This document shows, piece by piece, positions 1 to 13,660 of a DNA stretch of 64,000 bases. The translations under genes and the position numbers were made by a program. The notes beneath the pieces were generated by a model. The model was not told the origin of the DNA, made no database searches, and saw nothing but the letters and a program-made list of their open reading frames with translations. The DNA is from Populus alba (taxonomy: Eukaryota; Streptophyta; Magnoliopsida; Malpighiales; Salicaceae): assembly GCF_005239225.2 (NCBI RefSeq), contig NC_133297.1:2302392-2366391 (forward strand), written 5' to 3'. Each line of letters opens with the position of its first letter. Within the stretch, counting starts at the first letter, position 1.

Positions 1-95
1 ATGAGTGATGAGATGCAATATCGAACACTGCCTCAACCAATTAACATAATATGAATGCTATGCACTCCAGACACATAAGACGAGATATTACAAAC

Positions 96-3000
96 CTTAA
101 TAGCACCAAACAAATGTGCAACGCCAATTTGTGACCAGTCTACTCCAACCATAGGCATGAACTGACCTAGAACATCCGATCTGTGATAACAATGTAAAAT
201 AAAGTGAGTCAGGTGCGCCCAAAAAATCACCAGCACCAGTGACAGTTTCAAGGAAGCATTTATGTAATGCAACTTGACTTCAAGACTAGTGAGAATGTAC
301 AAAAGTTATAGTAGGAAATGAAAAGAAAAGGGAGGGGGTTCTTGAGAGAGAAGTTTGCAACTAATAAATTAATGTTAAAGAATGCATGTGATACTACTTT
401 ATATTGCATGTGAATTAGTTTGTGGATAAATTTGGTAAATATCTCAAAGTAGTTACTTCCCAGTTCATGCTACAGAAGCTATAAACCTTAATTCGACGGT
501 GTTCATGTAAGCACCATTTCATAAACATTAAAGAGAAAGATTCAGAACTTAAACATGAAACTTCAACTTATTATTATTTGGAAATGCAAAAGATGTAAGA
601 AATCTTATTAAACTTGCCTTGTAATCGTCCCATCAACATCGGAGATCACTATGTGAGTGTTCCATTTCCAAAGATAAATTCTCGCATCAACCTGTTAAGC
701 AGCATAATTTCAAGCAATCACCACTTGAAAATAGAAGGAAGGAAATTGGAAAAAGAAATTTAAAAGGCCTTAAAAATTGCAGCTTGAAAAAATGTGAGTA
801 TTAATGGAATGAAGAATCACCTGCTGCTTCCCCAGCATTGCAGTGGAAAACGTGAAGGTCACCACATTCCTCCCTTCCTTCAGATTCAAGGATGTCAGTT
901 GTTCAGATGTTGGAGTATTCGCTCTTACCATTTTTTTGGTGACCTTAGGATTAATTGCACCGTAATCTTTATCTGTGTGAAGGTTGCAATCTGACATGTT
1001 CTCAGAGTCAGAACTTCTGGTATCATTTAGAGCTTGCTGTGGAATCTTCCTAGACCTTGATCTTTTGAAAGAGAAAGGCCAAATTCTCCAGCTTCCGCCA
1101 GAAGCAACAATCACTTTCGATGAATCCCCTACAAGAGATTTCTCAACTCAGTCAACAGGTATCATGCCTTTTTGTTCTTATATGTTTTCAACATCAAATA
1201 GAACGATCCCCATAACAGTGGGAGCAGCTACATCACATTGAAAGTAAAGAACACCAAATCTAACAAGAAGCATATCATTCTTCACAGCTGCAGGACCTAT
1301 AGAAAATTTTTCTATGCCCAGCTTTTGAGAATCAAATGCTAGAGAAGCAGCTTCTTCAGCCCCTACCCCTTCATATAACAAGTGTTTGCAAATAAATATC
1401 TCTGCATAAAACACAAGGCATGTAACTCTCTAATGATTGCTGCATACAGAACCCTGAATGCCTCAAGTAATTACCAAATGAAAGCACTCTAATTTGTTTT
1501 GGAATTTGTTTTTTATTGGAACTATAGAAATACACCTATAATTAAAGAGGGGGTTTTTTTCGTTTTTGGAAGTTGAAGAGAATGTCATTGTTAAACTGAA
1601 AGTGAACAATTCCCAAGCAAAAGCAAAGTTAAAGAGGTTGTTGAATTGCTATAGAATGTAATAATGTCATTTTCTCTCTCTGTAACATCACATGTGCTTA
1701 ATATAACAACTGAGACCCCATAGTAGAAATTTAAAAAATAAATAAAACGTTTTCATTTCAGAGCAGTGTCCAAACAACTTGCAATTAATGGAAACACATA
1801 GAAATGATATAAACATGAATATCCAAGTTCTCTTACCAAAAGTAGAGCTGGAAACAGCATTTTCAAGATCTTCTGAATTGTGAATACCTTCAATATTAGA
1901 ATGCTCCTTTGCTGATTGGATTTCATTTTCTGTATCTAACTTCACACACTCTGACTCATTTGTTCTACATAATGTCTCCTCCAAGGATTTGGAAATGGAG
2001 TCTAGCGAGTGGCTTAAGGGAAAATGGATATCATTTGCATCCATGTTGTCAAAACGAGACCTCATGTTGGGTAATGATTCAACCAGCCTTGAGACTTCAG
2101 CATCAATAACACTATGAACTTTGGGAATGCCAATGGGACTTGATGTTAGCTTTGAATTTTCTTTCGAGGTTTCAAGATCAGCCAGTTTACTCTCTTGAAC
2201 AAACTGGTCCGGGGATGAACAGGATACATCACTTGTATCAAGAGACCCATCCATTTCTTCATTTCTTTCCAAACAGAATGCAGGATCATTTTCTTCATCC
2301 TTTTCACCAAGAAAATTCGACTCGCACTGAGTCCTGCTTGGTTTGAGTTCATCAAGGTCACTGAAAATGAACTGCTCTTCCTCTGAACTCTCTAGGGCAG
2401 GAATGATAGCTGTTTTCGTTGGACCACAACTACCATAAAAGTGCTCTGAACCCCCAAATGAATCCACTGCAGATTGGGGTTCATTCCTGATAATTTCCTT
2501 GCTGTTATTTTTCACATCTTGTGTTTTTTGGCCTGTGTTGCTAAAACTCAAAATGGTACCAGTGCTCATTGACTCTAATTCTTCAGCCGAACCAAGTATA
2601 GGGTCAGCACCAACCATTTGAGCATCGGATTTTGACATTATCATTGGCACTTCAAGGTTCACCTTATCATGGATATGCACGCAAGAAGATGGATTTGTTT
2701 GATTAGAAAAACTGTTGCTAGCATCAATGTGTTCTGTCTCCAACTCAATGTCCTCAGTTTGCTGATTGAGCGTGTCCTGATGGAAAACTACTAATACCTC
2801 AGTGTCAACAAAATCAGAAGTTATGGGTTTATATCAATTACAAAAATAGATTAAGATACAGTTCAAGTATGGGGATGAGTTGGGCTGAGGCAAACAATTG
2901 TGGTGTTTGGAATGAGCTCAGCAAAGAAATGCATGAGCACAAGCTTGGCTAAAGCTTCATGGAACTCATGGGCTCGCAAGCCTGTGAGTCAAAGCTTGTA

Positions 3001-4575
3001 ATGCTTGGATTGTTAAAAAATCAAATGAATTGAATTGACCTTTAAAGGCTAGCTACTGGCAAAGCTGCAGGTGCTATTTCCTAATGCTCACAGCAGTTCC
3101 TTCTTCCCTAAGCTTTAGAAAATTTAAGCATCATTTAAATAAGTTGCAAAATCCCCATTTCTTTGAAATATTTATTAAGAAAACTAATAATATTCACATT
3201 TTTCCAAGAGTTCTTTACAAGAAATAAATGGATTATGGAAGAAGATTACCTCAGGTAGTGGCTCAGCTGTCAAATGCAAAGTTTTGGCAGAAAAGTGTGC
3301 TTCCCTGGGTCCTCCACTAGCCAGGTACAGTGTTTCATGAGTTTGTTCAGCATAACAGTTCAGCCTCATTATTGAGCTCTCTGATGTCTCACAATAAATG
3401 AAGGATTGAGCTCTGGATTCACTCTCCTCCTCGGAAGTGGCATGATCTGGTAAAGAAGCATCTTTTTCATCACAAGGCTGTTTGTCACCAACATTCTCGC
3501 CTGGACACGCTTCAGGGACGCCCGAAATTTTTGACTCGGGAGCAGAGACCACAGAGATGACACCCTTAGCTTTAACATCAGGATCAGCATTTTGGGGACT
3601 AGGCTCATCAATATCTCTTGATAATCCAGATACTACCCCACATTTTTCACCCAAAACACTTTCAGCCATTGTGGAAGTTTCAGCAACTTGATCCATGCTA
3701 CCTAAAGTTAACATTTCTACACTAGCTTCCACAGCAGAACACTCGAGGCTCATGAAGCCAGGTTGCAAGTCGTTTCCCGTCTCTACATTGTAGGAAACAG
3801 TTTCCTCAGCCAACATACAGCGGTCAGCATTGGTTTCAATGGCATCGTGCAAAGATGACTCCTTCTGGCTTTTGTCGTCAATAGTGGGCATATTATCTCC
3901 ATTACCCTCCAATGCATCTGAAGCAGAAAACCTTGAATCATTATCTTTCCTAGGCTTAGTGGGGTCAAGATTAGTAGACCACCTCACCTCCAACAGATCA
4001 GCTGCAATCTCAGCACGCTCCAGTGAAGTCCTTGCCTTGCCAGCACCATCATCTCCCTCTCGGCAACTATCCTCCTTCAATGAGCCACGTCCAAAAACAA
4101 GCCCTAATATCCTTGAACGGCGGGAATTAGTCCTAGCCACAATACTCCCATTGGTTCCATCAAGCTGGTCGCCAGAATTCAACTGGTAGGCATCATAATT
4201 GCAACTTTTTGTCTTCACTGGCCTCCTAATTTTTTGAGATTTCTCATCCGTCTCATCACTAGAGGACAAAGGATATAAAACAGATTCCTCTTCATCTCCT
4301 TCTACCTCTCTGAGAAAAAAAGCTTCCCCTCTCCTATCAAGATACATGTGAAAATCTGCTTCAACTTCATTCACACCAACATTCACTACTTTCTCTCGCG
4401 CCTTTAAAACCCCTTGAAATTTACCAAACCGGACATACCAAGGAGATGACTTGAAGCTCCCATCTGGCTGTTCCACTACAATTATATCCACAGCTCCACC
4501 AAATGGGTGGAATGGTCCAGAGACTGTGTACACCCCTCGAGTGATATACCTTCCTAGTCTCTCCACGGCATTCAT
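96..4575 (-). pseudogene. PAH2: PAH2/lipin-type phosphatidate phosphatase, 3' end outside window, with two in-frame stops
   Basis: Lipin-family phosphatidate phosphohydrolases convert phosphatidate to diacylglycerol with Mg2+, at the ER. The N-LIP domain begins at ATG 4575 ([10 protein letters not shown]..., then [20 protein letters not shown] and [15 protein letters not shown]); upstream in-frame sequence has no ATG. Exons read on the minus strand: 4575-3250, 2797-1837, 1401-821, 691-618, 180-96, continuing off the left edge. The last visible exons carry the HAD motif DVDGT and [10 protein letters not shown]. The 1401-821 exon reads in one frame but contains TAA at 1180-1178 and TGA at 1150-1148, in the stretch VENI*EQKGMIPVD*VEKSL. 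Just upstream, a conserved PWDAAAP-type motif has become QCDVAAP, with the Trp lost. The intron after 618 has a GC donor. Translation would stop at about 836 residues, before the catalytic domain. I call it a probable pseudogene or null allele; family identity is nearly certain, non-function is inferred. Confidence 0.75.
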
Positions 4576-5340
4576 CTTATGATATTTTTGTATTCCACCT
4601 AGATCACGAATTCTCAACACAACACTCAATCATAACTCGTGACCCTGAGTGATGAGCCCCGAAAAATTGTGAGGCTTCTTATTGTTATAGAGCTCAAAAC
4701 TTGACACCCTTATGAACCTTCAAGTATCAGCAGAACTTCAATTCTGATAGAACCAGATTGAAAACCAAGAATCAATCACCAATAACCCAATTCATAAAAA
4801 AAAATTGAAATTTCTATTGTTTCCCTAGCACAATACCGTGACTCGCAAATCAAACAAGAAACCCTCAAAAGCATCAAAGAAAACATTAAAAACCTACCAA
4901 ATCCATCAACAGTCTAACCATCAGATGAACAAGAAAGTGGTCCAACGAATCCAGATATCAAAGCTAGCTGCAAAAACTGCACAAGAAATGGAAAGAAAAA
5001 CCCAGAATAAGATGGAAGTCAAGAAGCCACATAAAAGAAAAGCAGGTGGCGTAATAAAAGCATATTCTTAAATAATTATTCGAATGTGCCAAACTGTAAC
5101 TAACATTACAGGCAGATAAAAGACACAAAAAATCATACATATATTTTACTTACCAGTCTTTTTTTTTTCCCCAGTTTTACAACAACTATTCAACATTCCT
5201 AGAAATAAATTTTAAAAAAATACCAGGAGATGAGAGAAAGGGTCAAATCCCACAAGGGCCATCAGGCTTGGCGATCTCTACATGAGAGAAAGAGAGAGAG
5301 CTTGGAGACAGATGTCTGGCATCTGGATTTTTAAGAGTTC
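4576..5340 (-). promoter_or_regulatory. 5' leader/promoter region of the PAH2-like gene
   Basis: This holds the presumed 5' UTR and proximal promoter of the minus-strand PAH2-like gene. A possible 3' splice site (CACTCAG, minus strand, about 4645) would fit a leader intron, which I infer only from pattern. A GA-rich tract lies at about 5284-5301. No TATA box could be assigned with confidence, and no coding sequence is supported. Confidence 0.35.
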
Positions 5341-7464
5341 AGGTGTGGTGTTGTGTGTTATTTTAGGTGGGGAACTCATGGCCCGGGTTTTACTGCAACG
5401 CCTTTGGCAGTTATTTTATATTTTTATTTGTCTCTGAAATCCTGAACTGATCACGAGACACGTGCATAGAATGGAATGACTCGTGTTTGGTCCAAAATCT
5501 AATTCTTCCAAGACAACAAAAGAGGACAAGACACTGTTTTCACGCACGCAAGCTTATCTAATTCTAAAGATCAGGTCGTTGTTTCATCAAATTTTTTCCA
5601 TTTCATCATTTTTTTAGTTTGGAAAAAATTATTTAAAAGATTATAGTTTATTTTTTGTATGGATGTAAAATAAAAGTAAATAATAAAATAATTTAAAATA
5701 TAACAAAATTAAATATAAAAACTACTAAACTATAACTTGGTAATTTTCTTTATCTTTAGATCAATACTTATTTTTTTATCCATAAAAAATCATAATATAT
5801 AATTTTTTAGTGCTACACTAACTGTTTATGTTTATAGCCTTATATTGTCTCAAATTTAAATATGGTAGTTTTTATATAATAATCATTAAAAACTTATATA
5901 ATCATTAATTTTAGAACTCATAAAATTAATCGAGGTACATATAAGCTAACCCGAATATCTATTTTAATAAAATAAAATTACATGTAAGAAGGTAAAAATA
6001 TAAATAATTAATGAATTTTGTATTTTAAATATAAAAAAATTAATGTATCCCTCTATTTTCATATTTTCTGTCTTAAATCAGTAATTTAAAGCTATTATGT
6101 TATATAAAAGAAAAAAAAACACGTTGTAGAATATTGATGCGTCGTGTGGATTGGTATATACGTTTGTGGGACATGAAATGCAGCCCATGTGACTTGTACG
6201 TAGATATGTGGCAACACGATGCAAGTTATATATACACACACACACCTTCTTCGGGCTTTAATTTAAAGATTATTACTCCATGTTATGGAAATCAACTCTT
6301 TATTTTATTTTATTTTGTTTTATTTTATTTTATTAGTTATATTCAATAATAATAATAAAAAATTAATACATACCATCAAACTAATTTACGATGTTATTGC
6401 ACTCTTTGGACTCTTTATAAAAAGAGTAAATAGATTCCTGTACTTTTTGAACTTATTATAAGAAAATAAATAGATATGAAAAAATTTATGGTTCTTAGAA
6501 AATAACTAATAACAATTTATTAATTATTCTCTCACACATATTGAAGAAGAAATAGAGGGCACAAGAAGAAGAAAAAAAATGAAACACATGACACACATAA
6601 AATAATAAGAATATTTATACTTAAAATTACTCTTTTATTTATTTTTTAAAGTGGTTTCAATGATTAACTAATTTATGCTCCCAGCTGCTCATTGATTGCC
6701 ATGAAATTTATCAGTATACTCAAGCAGGATAGAAAATTTCTAAGTGATTATATTTCTATAACTTGTAGGGAGTCATTAATTTTATTTTCTCTCTTGTTTT
6801 TATATTTATTTTTTAAAAAAATCTAAAAAATAATCAATAAGATACCATTAATTATTCTCTATTTACTATAAAATTCTCCAACTAATTCTCCCCTTTTCAA
6901 CTGATTTAAGATGAATAATCTATATTCAAATTAGTATATTCCTTTGTCGAGTCACTTTTGGCTTCTATAATGTCTAACGTGGTCATTAGGGTGGTTGGTA
7001 AAAGAGCCAATGGTGGGTGTTCGGGTAGCAAGAAAAGATGATAATAGCGTGTTGCGGTGACAAAAGAAATACAAAGTAATAAATAATACCGGCGACATAA
7101 ACAATGATAATGACGTGGTTAAAATGGTTAAATAATATTGTAAGTTGATATTTATTTATAAACTATTTTATGTTTTTTACTGTATGAATTGAATTTATGA
7201 ATTAACGATAAAGTATATTAAATCAGTCAGTTTTCTTACAAAGTATTTCATATAAAACAAAAGAAACTAAATCTCAACAGCTACAAGTCAACATTTATCT
7301 CTATCTCTGGAAATATCTATGGAGATATAATCGTATATTTTTGTATTTTCACCTTTTGATCAGGGCATGGCACGGTAATTGAAGGCGAGACGAAAGTGAC
7401 TTCATACGTCTCCTAGAAAGTTTGACATGGGAAGTCAGTTTTTTTTTTAAAAAAAAAAAAAAAA

Positions 7465-7710
7465 CTGTGGTTATATACATTTTAAAAAATATATTTGATA
7501 TAAAAAATATTAAATTAATAATTTTTTTTTAATTTTAATGTGTTGGTGTTGAAAATAAAAAAAAATTAATTTTTTTTTTCAAATTGTGGCTATATACATT
7601 TTAAAAATATATTTAATATAAAAAATATTAAATTATGTTTTTTTAGTAATTTTAATATACTGATATTAAAAATAAAAATATATATATTTTATATATTTAT
7701 ATATAAAAAA
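7465..7710. repeat. Two-copy direct repeat, ~118-bp period
   Basis: The phrase TGTGGTTATATACATTTTAAA followed by a TATTAAATTA segment occurs at 7466 and again, slightly diverged, at about 7585. The unit is very AT-rich. It is probably a duplicated relic of an AT-rich MITE-type element. Confidence 0.55.
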
Positions 7711-9377
7711 ACATTTAAAAAATACTAGTACTTTATTTCCATACACAATCTAAAAATATTTTGGCAGGACGCATGGGATATAATTAAAATCAAACATGAT
7801 GTGACGTGTTGGCACGCTTGTTTAATGTCACATTTCTGCTTTCAGATTAATTTTGATTGTATAGCTTAAAATAAATTAAATCTTTTTTTTTTTTTTATCT
7901 ATTTCAACATTTAACCTAATATACTATTAATAACTTTTTGACAATATATATATATATATAAACTTATTTGTGTCATTATTTTAATTTTTATCATTTCATT
8001 ATATAGGATAATCTCATTGTCAATTTTGTCATGGATATCATTTTGTTTCCTTATTGGTGCGAGATATAATACAAAAAGGTCAAAATAATATCTCAAAATT
8101 CATAATTTCCAGCTTAAAAAAGTAAAATATAAATAAATTGGACACCGTCTAAAAATAAATTTCAAGGTCTTACAACATTATTAAATATTTAAGAAAAAAT
8201 AACATGTGTCCAACACAAGTAAAATGTCAAAAAATAAATATTAATCTTGTAGAAAATAAATAGATTAGAAAATTTGATTATAGATTAAAGATATTGTTAA
8301 AAAAAGACAATTCTAATTATAATGAAAACCATCAAAATTTTAATATTGTCCTTGTTTTGTTCCAGACGGAATAGGTTTACTTGAAACATCACAGTCAATA
8401 TTTGGTACGAGATTAGCCGATATTATAAAACGAGGTGGAATTTGTTTTGTTTTATTTTGTTTTGTTTTTTTAGGGAAATACAAAATCAACAAAAATACTA
8501 AAACATAATGGTTTTTTCTGCGTTGATTTTCACTGTATAAATGCGGCATGTGTTGTTAAATTTTCAGTTTTTTTTTTTTTTTATGGATGCTTCCATGTAG
8601 TTTTTTTGTAGTCTTCTCATTTGCTTTTTTGTTTCTGCTCTTAAAGTTTTTATTTTTTTAATTTCATATATTTATATCATATTTTTAACTTTTTTTTTCC
8701 AAAAAATTATTTCATTTTGCATTTCTTAGCGTGTTCATAGTTTTTGACATTGTCCTATTGTCTACTAATCATTAATTTTATAAAATTAAACTATAATTAT
8801 TGTTAAAAATAACTATTAAAAAAATATTTACCAAAGTTTACCCCCTTCTATATTTTTTACATATCAAAGCACACAGATCGATATGGAAAAGGAAAAAGAA
8901 AAAAGAAGAGAAAAAAATTGATGGAGACACTCCCTGCACGACGCGCTGTTATGAAGGGAAGCGCTCGCAAGATGATAACAACAGCACCAATAATAGCCTT
9001 TATTGGAGCTCAGAGGATACCACATAAGCCACCACTATGTGGCAGCTTTTACTCACATGCTAATACATGTGCTACACATGTCAAACATTTTTTTTTTCCC
9101 ATTTTATTTAATTTTATCTATAATTTTTTATATATATATTCAATCTAATGTTAAAGTTTATCCCAACTGGGCACTTGCTTAGCCCAATAAAGACTCAGCT
9201 GGGGAGAGACAATGTTACGTGAAGAAAACAAAAAAAACAAAACAAAATGGCCACACCAACAGACCATAAGTGCAGCCTGATTGAACAAAGTAAAAGAGCA
9301 AAAATATACTCGCACCTTAAAATATTGCTGTCCTCATGTTTAACTACCACGTGTATACACACACACACATATAGAAC

Positions 9378-9534
9378 TTCAAAGTGTTTGGGCATTTATT
9401 ATGTTTTTTTTTTTTTTTACAATTGAAACTTCAATGTGTTTTGGCATTTATCCATATACATTTCAAAATACTATAATTTATCTTCCATTGTAAAAAAAAA
9501 AAAAAAAACATAACAAATGCCCAAACACTTTGAA
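9378..9534. repeat. MITE-like hairpin with ~48-bp inverted repeats
   Basis: The left arm (9378-9425) reads TTCAAAGTGTTTGGGCATTT, then ATTATG, a T run and ACAATTG. The right arm (9486-9534) is its near-perfect reverse complement, including the matching A run and GCCCAAACACTTTGAA. The loop is about 60 bp. Structure fits a small non-autonomous DNA element; no target-site duplication was established. Confidence 0.7.
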
Positions 9535-9570
9535 TATCAGGCCAGGCAAAAAATTGATAAGATTTTTAAT

Positions 9571-9709
9571 GTGTTTGATTTGGAGGTATGGTAATTTTTT
9601 CAAAAAATATATATAACATCTTTTAACCACAAATTACATCTTTAAAATCTATAAAAACATGTTTTTTATTTAAAAAAAAATATAAATTATCTCTTATCCA
9701 AGCATACAA
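9571..9709. mobile_element. Short MITE, same family as 61073-61204
   Basis: It begins GTGTTTGATTTGGAGGTATG and ends ATCCAAGCATAC, giving short imperfect terminal inverted repeats. The interior shares CTATAAAAACATGTTTTTTA and a following A-rich block with the element at 61073. Two dispersed copies with the same ends and order support a MITE. The superfamily is unknown. Confidence 0.55.
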
Positions 9710-12420
9710 GTCTGGCCACTCAACTAAGACTAATAATAATTTATATAAAAAAATCCTCATGATTTTGATTTATTTTTCACTAATTTTTTTTTACCAAACC
9801 CACGGAAAGGAATCGAAAACCATGGCATTTGGTACCAGTTTTCAACAATTTATTGGTAAACCTGCCCATAGGCTCTGTGCCTAGAGTAAGTACATAGCCT
9901 AGATCCAACTCTCCATTGATGTGATTGTAAGAGTCAAGGCAAGTACCACTGTAATTAATAAGCGAGTCTTTTTTTTCTTTAGTTTACCCGGTATGTTTAG
10001 GATTGTATTAATGATAACAATTTAAAGTGTTTTTTTATTTAAAAATATATTAATATAAAATATTTTATTTTTTAAAAAAATTATTTTTAATATAATCACA
10101 TAGAACAATTCAAAAACATAAAAAAACTTAATTTTAAATAAAAAAAATTAAAATTTTAAAAAAACATCATTTACACCATATTTTTAAACACTCACCAATA
10201 AAACTTAACTCTCTGTTTTTTTCTCTTTAAAAATGGATGTTGCACCGGCTAGAAAAAAACAAAAAAAAGGAGTAAATCAAACAATTAGTCTCTCTAGTTT
10301 TGTAAAATAAACTGAATAGCCCCTCTAATTTCAAAAAACTAATTAATTAATCGTTTTTATCCCTTTCATGCTTTTGTTTTCAATTTATCTTGTTTTTTAA
10401 GAAATGGAATTAAAGAAAAAACAGATAATACAAAAATATTGACGAGAAAAATACACTTTTTAATACCAAATTAATATTAAACTAAATATGGTCATCACTG
10501 ATCAAGGAATTAATTAATTAGTTTTTAAAACTGGAGAGATTATTTAACTCGTTTTGTAAAACTAGAAAAAGTAATTTATAATTCACTAAAAAAAATGCAC
10601 GCACTCCGTTAACTAATTTTGTTTTCAGAAAAAAAAAAAAAAAAAAACCCCAACGAATCGGCACGACTGAACAAGGACAACCTCGGCCAATGTCCAGATA
10701 AATTGGGCTTAAGAGTGGCTGTGCTTCAGCTAGGCTTGATTCACTTAAGCTAAGGGGCTAGCTAACATGCCAGCTAATTTAACAGGCCCCCTGTCAAGGA
10801 TCCAGCTAATAATAGGATTTCTAGATACGGTCCAAGTTCCATCCTATGAAGTATGAACCGGTTGTCGAACCCAGCTAGAGGTTTGACCCATTTCCCACTA
10901 GAATTATTTTTTTATTTATTAAAATAATATTATTCTTTTTTAAATAAACAATTCACATGGTGTTGAGTTATGCCAGGTTTAAACTGGATTTGATCGAGTT
11001 ATAAGTTCACTACCGAGTACATTAAAATTATCAAAATCAATAACTTTCCTGTTCAAATTGAAATTAAAAAAAAAAAAAAAAACTCGTGGTCACGAGTTTC
11101 TGGAATCAACTCACTCCAGCACTCCAGCAAGCGGGTTTAATAACTATGCTATAAATCGATAAAATTAGAGCAGAGACCCCTAATCAAACTCTAATCCCAT
11201 TGTCATGTATAGAGTTTATTGTAGTAGCGTTGAAACGATATAAACAAACACAGATAAACTACAAATTAATTTTAGTCCTTGTGTTCATTTATCAAATCTT
11301 ATCAAGCAAACTAAAATCCAAAAAGAAGAAAAAGAAAAAAGAATGGCTATAGAATTAGAAGGTATTGCTCCGGCATCCGGTGGAGAGGCCTCCCCTGGAG
11401 AGCTCACTGCCAGGGTCTTTTTCACGTCGTATAGCCATTGGGCTTACAAGTTAGCTAATTAACAGGCCTTAAAATTAAAGAAATATATTTTATAGGCTAA
11501 GCAGTAACCATTAAACCCGACCCCGTGTCACATCCTAATTTTATCTTTTATAAAAAAGAATCAAACGATGATATTTTGATAAACATAATTTAAAATTTAA
11601 CAGCTTGACCTGAGTCATCAATTCAACTAAGTTTTTGACGAAAAATAACCATATTTGTTTTAATTTTTTTTTCAAGCTGGAAGATTAATTTAAGATCCTA
11701 TGTCTACTGAATCCCATGTCAACTTGAAAAACTAGTCCGAGTTTTAAAATAAAGATTAATCTGTAGTTTTAGGTTGTGTTTAACTACTATCCTATAAAAA
11801 AAAATATGAATTTATTAGAGATAGAAATATATATAGTTAAAAAGATAAAAATATAAAATAAATATGTATTTAAAAAATTTTATAGTAAATTTTTGTGCTT
11901 TCATCAGGTACATAAAGATCAAGTTTTTTTTTTTTTCATCTCAACTGTCTCCATCTTTTATATATCAAGAAAGCATGAAATCCAAAGCTACCCCAGAGAA
12001 TATATTTCTTTTCTTGTAATTATAATTATCTAATAAAATTCTTTATTTTTTTTTAATTGTTTCAAGTATTGTGTGTATATATTTTTTTTTCAATCATCCA
12101 CGAATGTAATTGTTGCCAACATTCAATCTAACGAAGGGATTTTACGGATTGAAGTATCTAGTGATTCGAAACTACCAAATTCATGCATATCCTGATGGGA
12201 TATTTGGAAAAAAAAATTAAAAATTAAGAAGATTTTGTTGAAGCAACGTTGTAGCCGGTTGTGGCTTTCGAACAATAAAGGGAGTCTTGTGGTAAAAAAA
12301 AAATCCTTAAAAGTGTCCAAACTGTTTTACAAATGAATCTTCTGTCTCAGCCCAAGGTCGTAGAAGTGCGCGCAGCTTTGGATTTTAAGACCAGTTTAAG
12401 AGATTCAAGCCTTTCTTTTT

Positions 12421-13660
12421 GAAAAGTTTAAGAAAGATTTTGGAATCCGAGGACTGCTGAATGCATCCATGATATGGTGCTCATTGCCAGCTCTTCTTTT
12501 CCAGACTTCTCTCTTTAGAAAAAGAGCTCGTCTTCTTTTGCAGGCAACAACACTTTTGAGCAAAATCATGTGACTGCCTCTGTTGCATATCAGTTTTAAT
12601 CATGGGAGTTTCTCCTTGAGCCCAACAGCCATTGCCCTTTATGTGGGGTTTCCTTGGTGGGGTTTAAAAGGGAAACACGAGATTCTCAAATTTTTATGGT
12701 CACAAACCGAGTCAATCTATGGGTTCGCCTTTCGAGTTTCGATAGTTAAATTTATGAGCGCATCCATTCGTGCGCGTAGACGCACATTACACAGTACACA
12801 GTAGCTCCCATTGGATAAGTTCTCGCTGGTTCAACGTGTTCTTGCTGTTCCTTTCCCCCCCTATTTTCGTAGCTTTAGCCTTTAGAATGATGATTAAAAG
12901 GCATGATGGAGCTTTCATGTGAGTGGGGCTGGTTCTTTTGGATAACAGATATAATAATCATAAAGATGCTCCTCATGAATCAAAGCTAACACCTGATCAG
13001 TCAATTGCCTACATCATTGCAACGTATCAGCGACCTCATAGTTCATGGTGTGGTGATTATAAATTGGAATCACCTTTGACGTGCCAATCTTGGCCAAGAA
13101 CCTCCCAGCATTATTTTTGTGGTATTATTGCTGTACTTGGTACCCTCTTTTTCATGAATTCTGAAACCATGGACTCTCGAGACCCACAGTCGTCGAGCCC
13201 CAATGATGCCATCTCTCTTGTCACAACACCTACCACTCTGAATTATGGCCGAATTCGGGTCTTGCTTATTGTTTCATTGCTGCCTTTTTCCTGTGGGATT
13301 GGAGACTTTTGTTGCGCCCTTTTCAGCTTTTCTTCACCGGATATGCATCCACTTGTGGAATTGGTACTGATGTTATGATTTTATCATAACATCATCATGC
13401 GGTTTTAATAATTAGTAGGGCAGAGATATCTGTAATTTCCATCTGCATTTTAGGTTCCTGTAATAACAAGTCGGTGATGGACCTGCTTGCTTCTTCGGGT
13501 GATGCTAATCAATTTGTTACCCTACTAGATCCAGTTGTTAGGTTCTTTCAGGAATGGCTGGGTATAATTAATTCACATGGAAAATATACATGTCATGAGA
13601 TGACCACACACTACCAGCTTGCTGCCATTGATTTGCTAAGGCCAGCAATACCCACATGAT
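12421..13660. other. Less AT-rich island without a convincing gene
   Basis: Base composition is clearly less AT-rich than the flanks. The longest open frame (12923-13378, +) starts at GTG rather than ATG and shows no family resemblance. A perfect 11-bp stem hairpin (TGATGTTATGA/TCATAACATCA, loop TTTTA) sits at 13368-13394. It could be a noncoding transcript or a decayed gene; I cannot name it. Confidence 0.4.

Larger units (their letters stand above)
5341..12420. other. Gene-poor AT-rich intergenic DNA
   Basis: There is no ORF with family resemblance on either strand. The stretch is dominated by poly-A/T runs and relics of short AT-rich dispersed elements (for example 10020-10200). Identifiable pieces are listed separately: a direct repeat (7465-7710), a hairpin (9378-9534) and a MITE (9571-9709). 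A degenerate repeat with GGTT/CGGG-type motifs lies at 10840-11160. Confidence 0.6.

Noticed and set aside
4838..5071. Lys-rich plus-strand frame (77 codons)
   Set aside because: It lies in the leader of the opposite-strand lipin gene and reflects A-rich sequence; no homology is apparent.
12923..13378. 151-codon open frame on the plus strand
   Set aside because: It starts at GTG, has no family resemblance, and lies in DNA with no supporting splice structure.
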